Positions 63,412 to 64,000 of a DNA stretch of 64,000 nucleotides are shown here, piece by piece (position 1 is the stretch's first letter; each line of letters begins with the position of its first letter). The stretch is taken from contig NZ_RCZE01000004.1 in the NCBI RefSeq assembly GCF_006438915.1, positions 186,001-250,000 on the forward strand, read 5' to 3'. Made by a program: the position numbers and the translations under genes. Origin of the DNA: Pseudomonas arsenicoxydans. GTDB lineage: Bacteria; Pseudomonadota; Gammaproteobacteria; Pseudomonadales; Pseudomonadaceae. The notes below the pieces were generated by a model. That model made no database searches. It saw nothing but the letters and a program-made list of their open reading frames with translations, and was not told the DNA's origin.

Positions 63412-64000
63412 TCAGAGCAAAAATATCGTCGCCAGCCCGAGGAAGATGAAGAACCCGCCGCTGTCGGTCATGGCGGTGATCATCACACTCGCACCCATCG
63501 CAGGGTCGCGCCCAAGCCGCGCCAGGGTCATCGGAATCAAAACCCCCATCAACGCCGCCAGCAATAGATTGAGCGTCATGGCGGCCGTCATGACCACGCC
63601 AAGGGACCAACTGCCGTAAAGCAGATAGGCCACAACGCCAATCACCCCACCCCAGACCAGGCCATTGATCAGACCGACCGCCAGCTCCTTGCGCATCAGT
63701 CGCGAGGTATTACCGGTACTCACCTGATCCAGCGCCATCGCACGAACGATCATGGTGATGGTCTGGTTACCGGAGTTGCCACCGATACCGGCCACGATCG
63801 GCATCAACGCCGCCAGTGCCACCAGTTTTTCGATAGAGCCTTCAAATAGACCGATCACCCGCGACGCAATAAACGCGGTAATCAGGTTTACCGCCAGCCA
63901 GGCCCAACGGTTGCGCAGGGATTTCCAGACTGACGCGAAAATATCTTCTTCTTCGCGCAGACCCGCCATGTTGAGAACTTCGTTTTCGCTCTCTTCACGA
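63412..64000 (-). CDS. mgtE: magnesium transporter MgtE (C-terminal part, cut by window edge)
   Basis: The last ~196 residues of an MgtE-family Mg2+ channel: the membrane domain with five hydrophobic segments and the family motif ALMPIVAGIGGNSGNQT, plus the ion-site region LLLAALMGVLIPM and GASVMITAMTDSGGFF. The cytoplasmic N and CBS domains would lie beyond 64000. The frame stays open to the window edge, so no start is seen here. Confidence 0.93.
   Translation of the reverse strand, partial: REESENEVLNMAGLREEEDIFASVWKSLRNRWAWLAVNLITAFIASRVIGLFEGSIEKLVALAALMPIVAGIGGNSGNQTITMIVRAMALDQVSTGNTSRLMRKELAVGLINGLVWGGVIGVVAYLLYGSWSLGVVMTAAMTLNLLLAALMGVLIPMTLARLGRDPAMGASVMITAMTDSGGFFIFLGLATIFLL

Overview
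The window is chromosomal DNA of a fluorescent Pseudomonas, most likely the P. fluorescens group. The evidence is protein-level: AmrZ, GacS, PcpS, FabA/FabB, an NrdA with duplicated N-terminal ATP-cones and P. aeruginosa-like local gene orders (gpsA..fabA-fabB; mazG-relA-rlmD-cysM..gacS-ldhA; phoP-phoQ; cheR-cheV-flgA-flgM-flgN-ycgR-MFS-glutamine synthetase). At least 15 short REP-type elements are scattered between genes. There is no prophage, insertion sequence, CRISPR array or rRNA operon.

Layout. 1-2.7 kb: end of an acyl-CoA synthetase-like gene, then sixA, a DUF4389 gene and gpsA. 2.8-7.8 kb: a tight operon of TonB-dependent receptor, periplasmic binding protein and hybrid sensor kinase. 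8-9.8 kb: fabA-fabB for unsaturated fatty acids. 10-16.6 kb: mazG, relA, rlmD, cysM. 16.7-24.1 kb: a YhcG-type nuclease gene, a PirRS/PfeRS-like two-component pair, gacS, ldhA. 24-32 kb: small housekeeping and stress genes (META lipoprotein, TlpA-like thioredoxin, arsC-like, wrbA, ttcA, sprT, a CoA-transferase). 32-35 kb: dctA divergent from an AraC regulator. 35-43 kb: a DUF6124 gene with a long structured leader, phoQ/phoP behind a secreted 101-residue protein, pcpS, and an RstBA-like pair. 43-46 kb: nrdA. 46-54.4 kb: flgBCDE, cheR, cheV, flgA, flgM, flgN, ycgR. 54.5-59.7 kb: an MFS transporter, a glutamine synthetase-like enzyme, and a soluble histidine kinase with a TPR response regulator. 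59.8-64 kb: chrA, tRNA-Arg(CCT), two small proteins, phnN, amrZ and the end of mgtE.

How the genes work together. The window is dense in signalling: six histidine kinases plus CheV/CheR, AmrZ, RelA and the c-di-GMP receptor YcgR. GacS, AmrZ, YcgR and the flagellar genes all bear on the choice between swimming and sessile life. Several control sites can be read directly: sigma-54 elements before dctA, flgB and flgA, a sigma-28 element before flgM, four in-phase PhoP half-sites before the phoPQ group, and tandem NrdR-like boxes plus a DnaA box before nrdA.

Most unusual items: the structured leader of the DUF6124 gene (nested helices, a possible pseudoknot and a hairpin hiding the ribosome-binding site); the receptor / binding protein / hybrid kinase operon; a REP element that encodes the C-terminus of a sensor kinase; and a nuclease gene at a position where P. 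aeruginosa carries a siderophore receptor gene.
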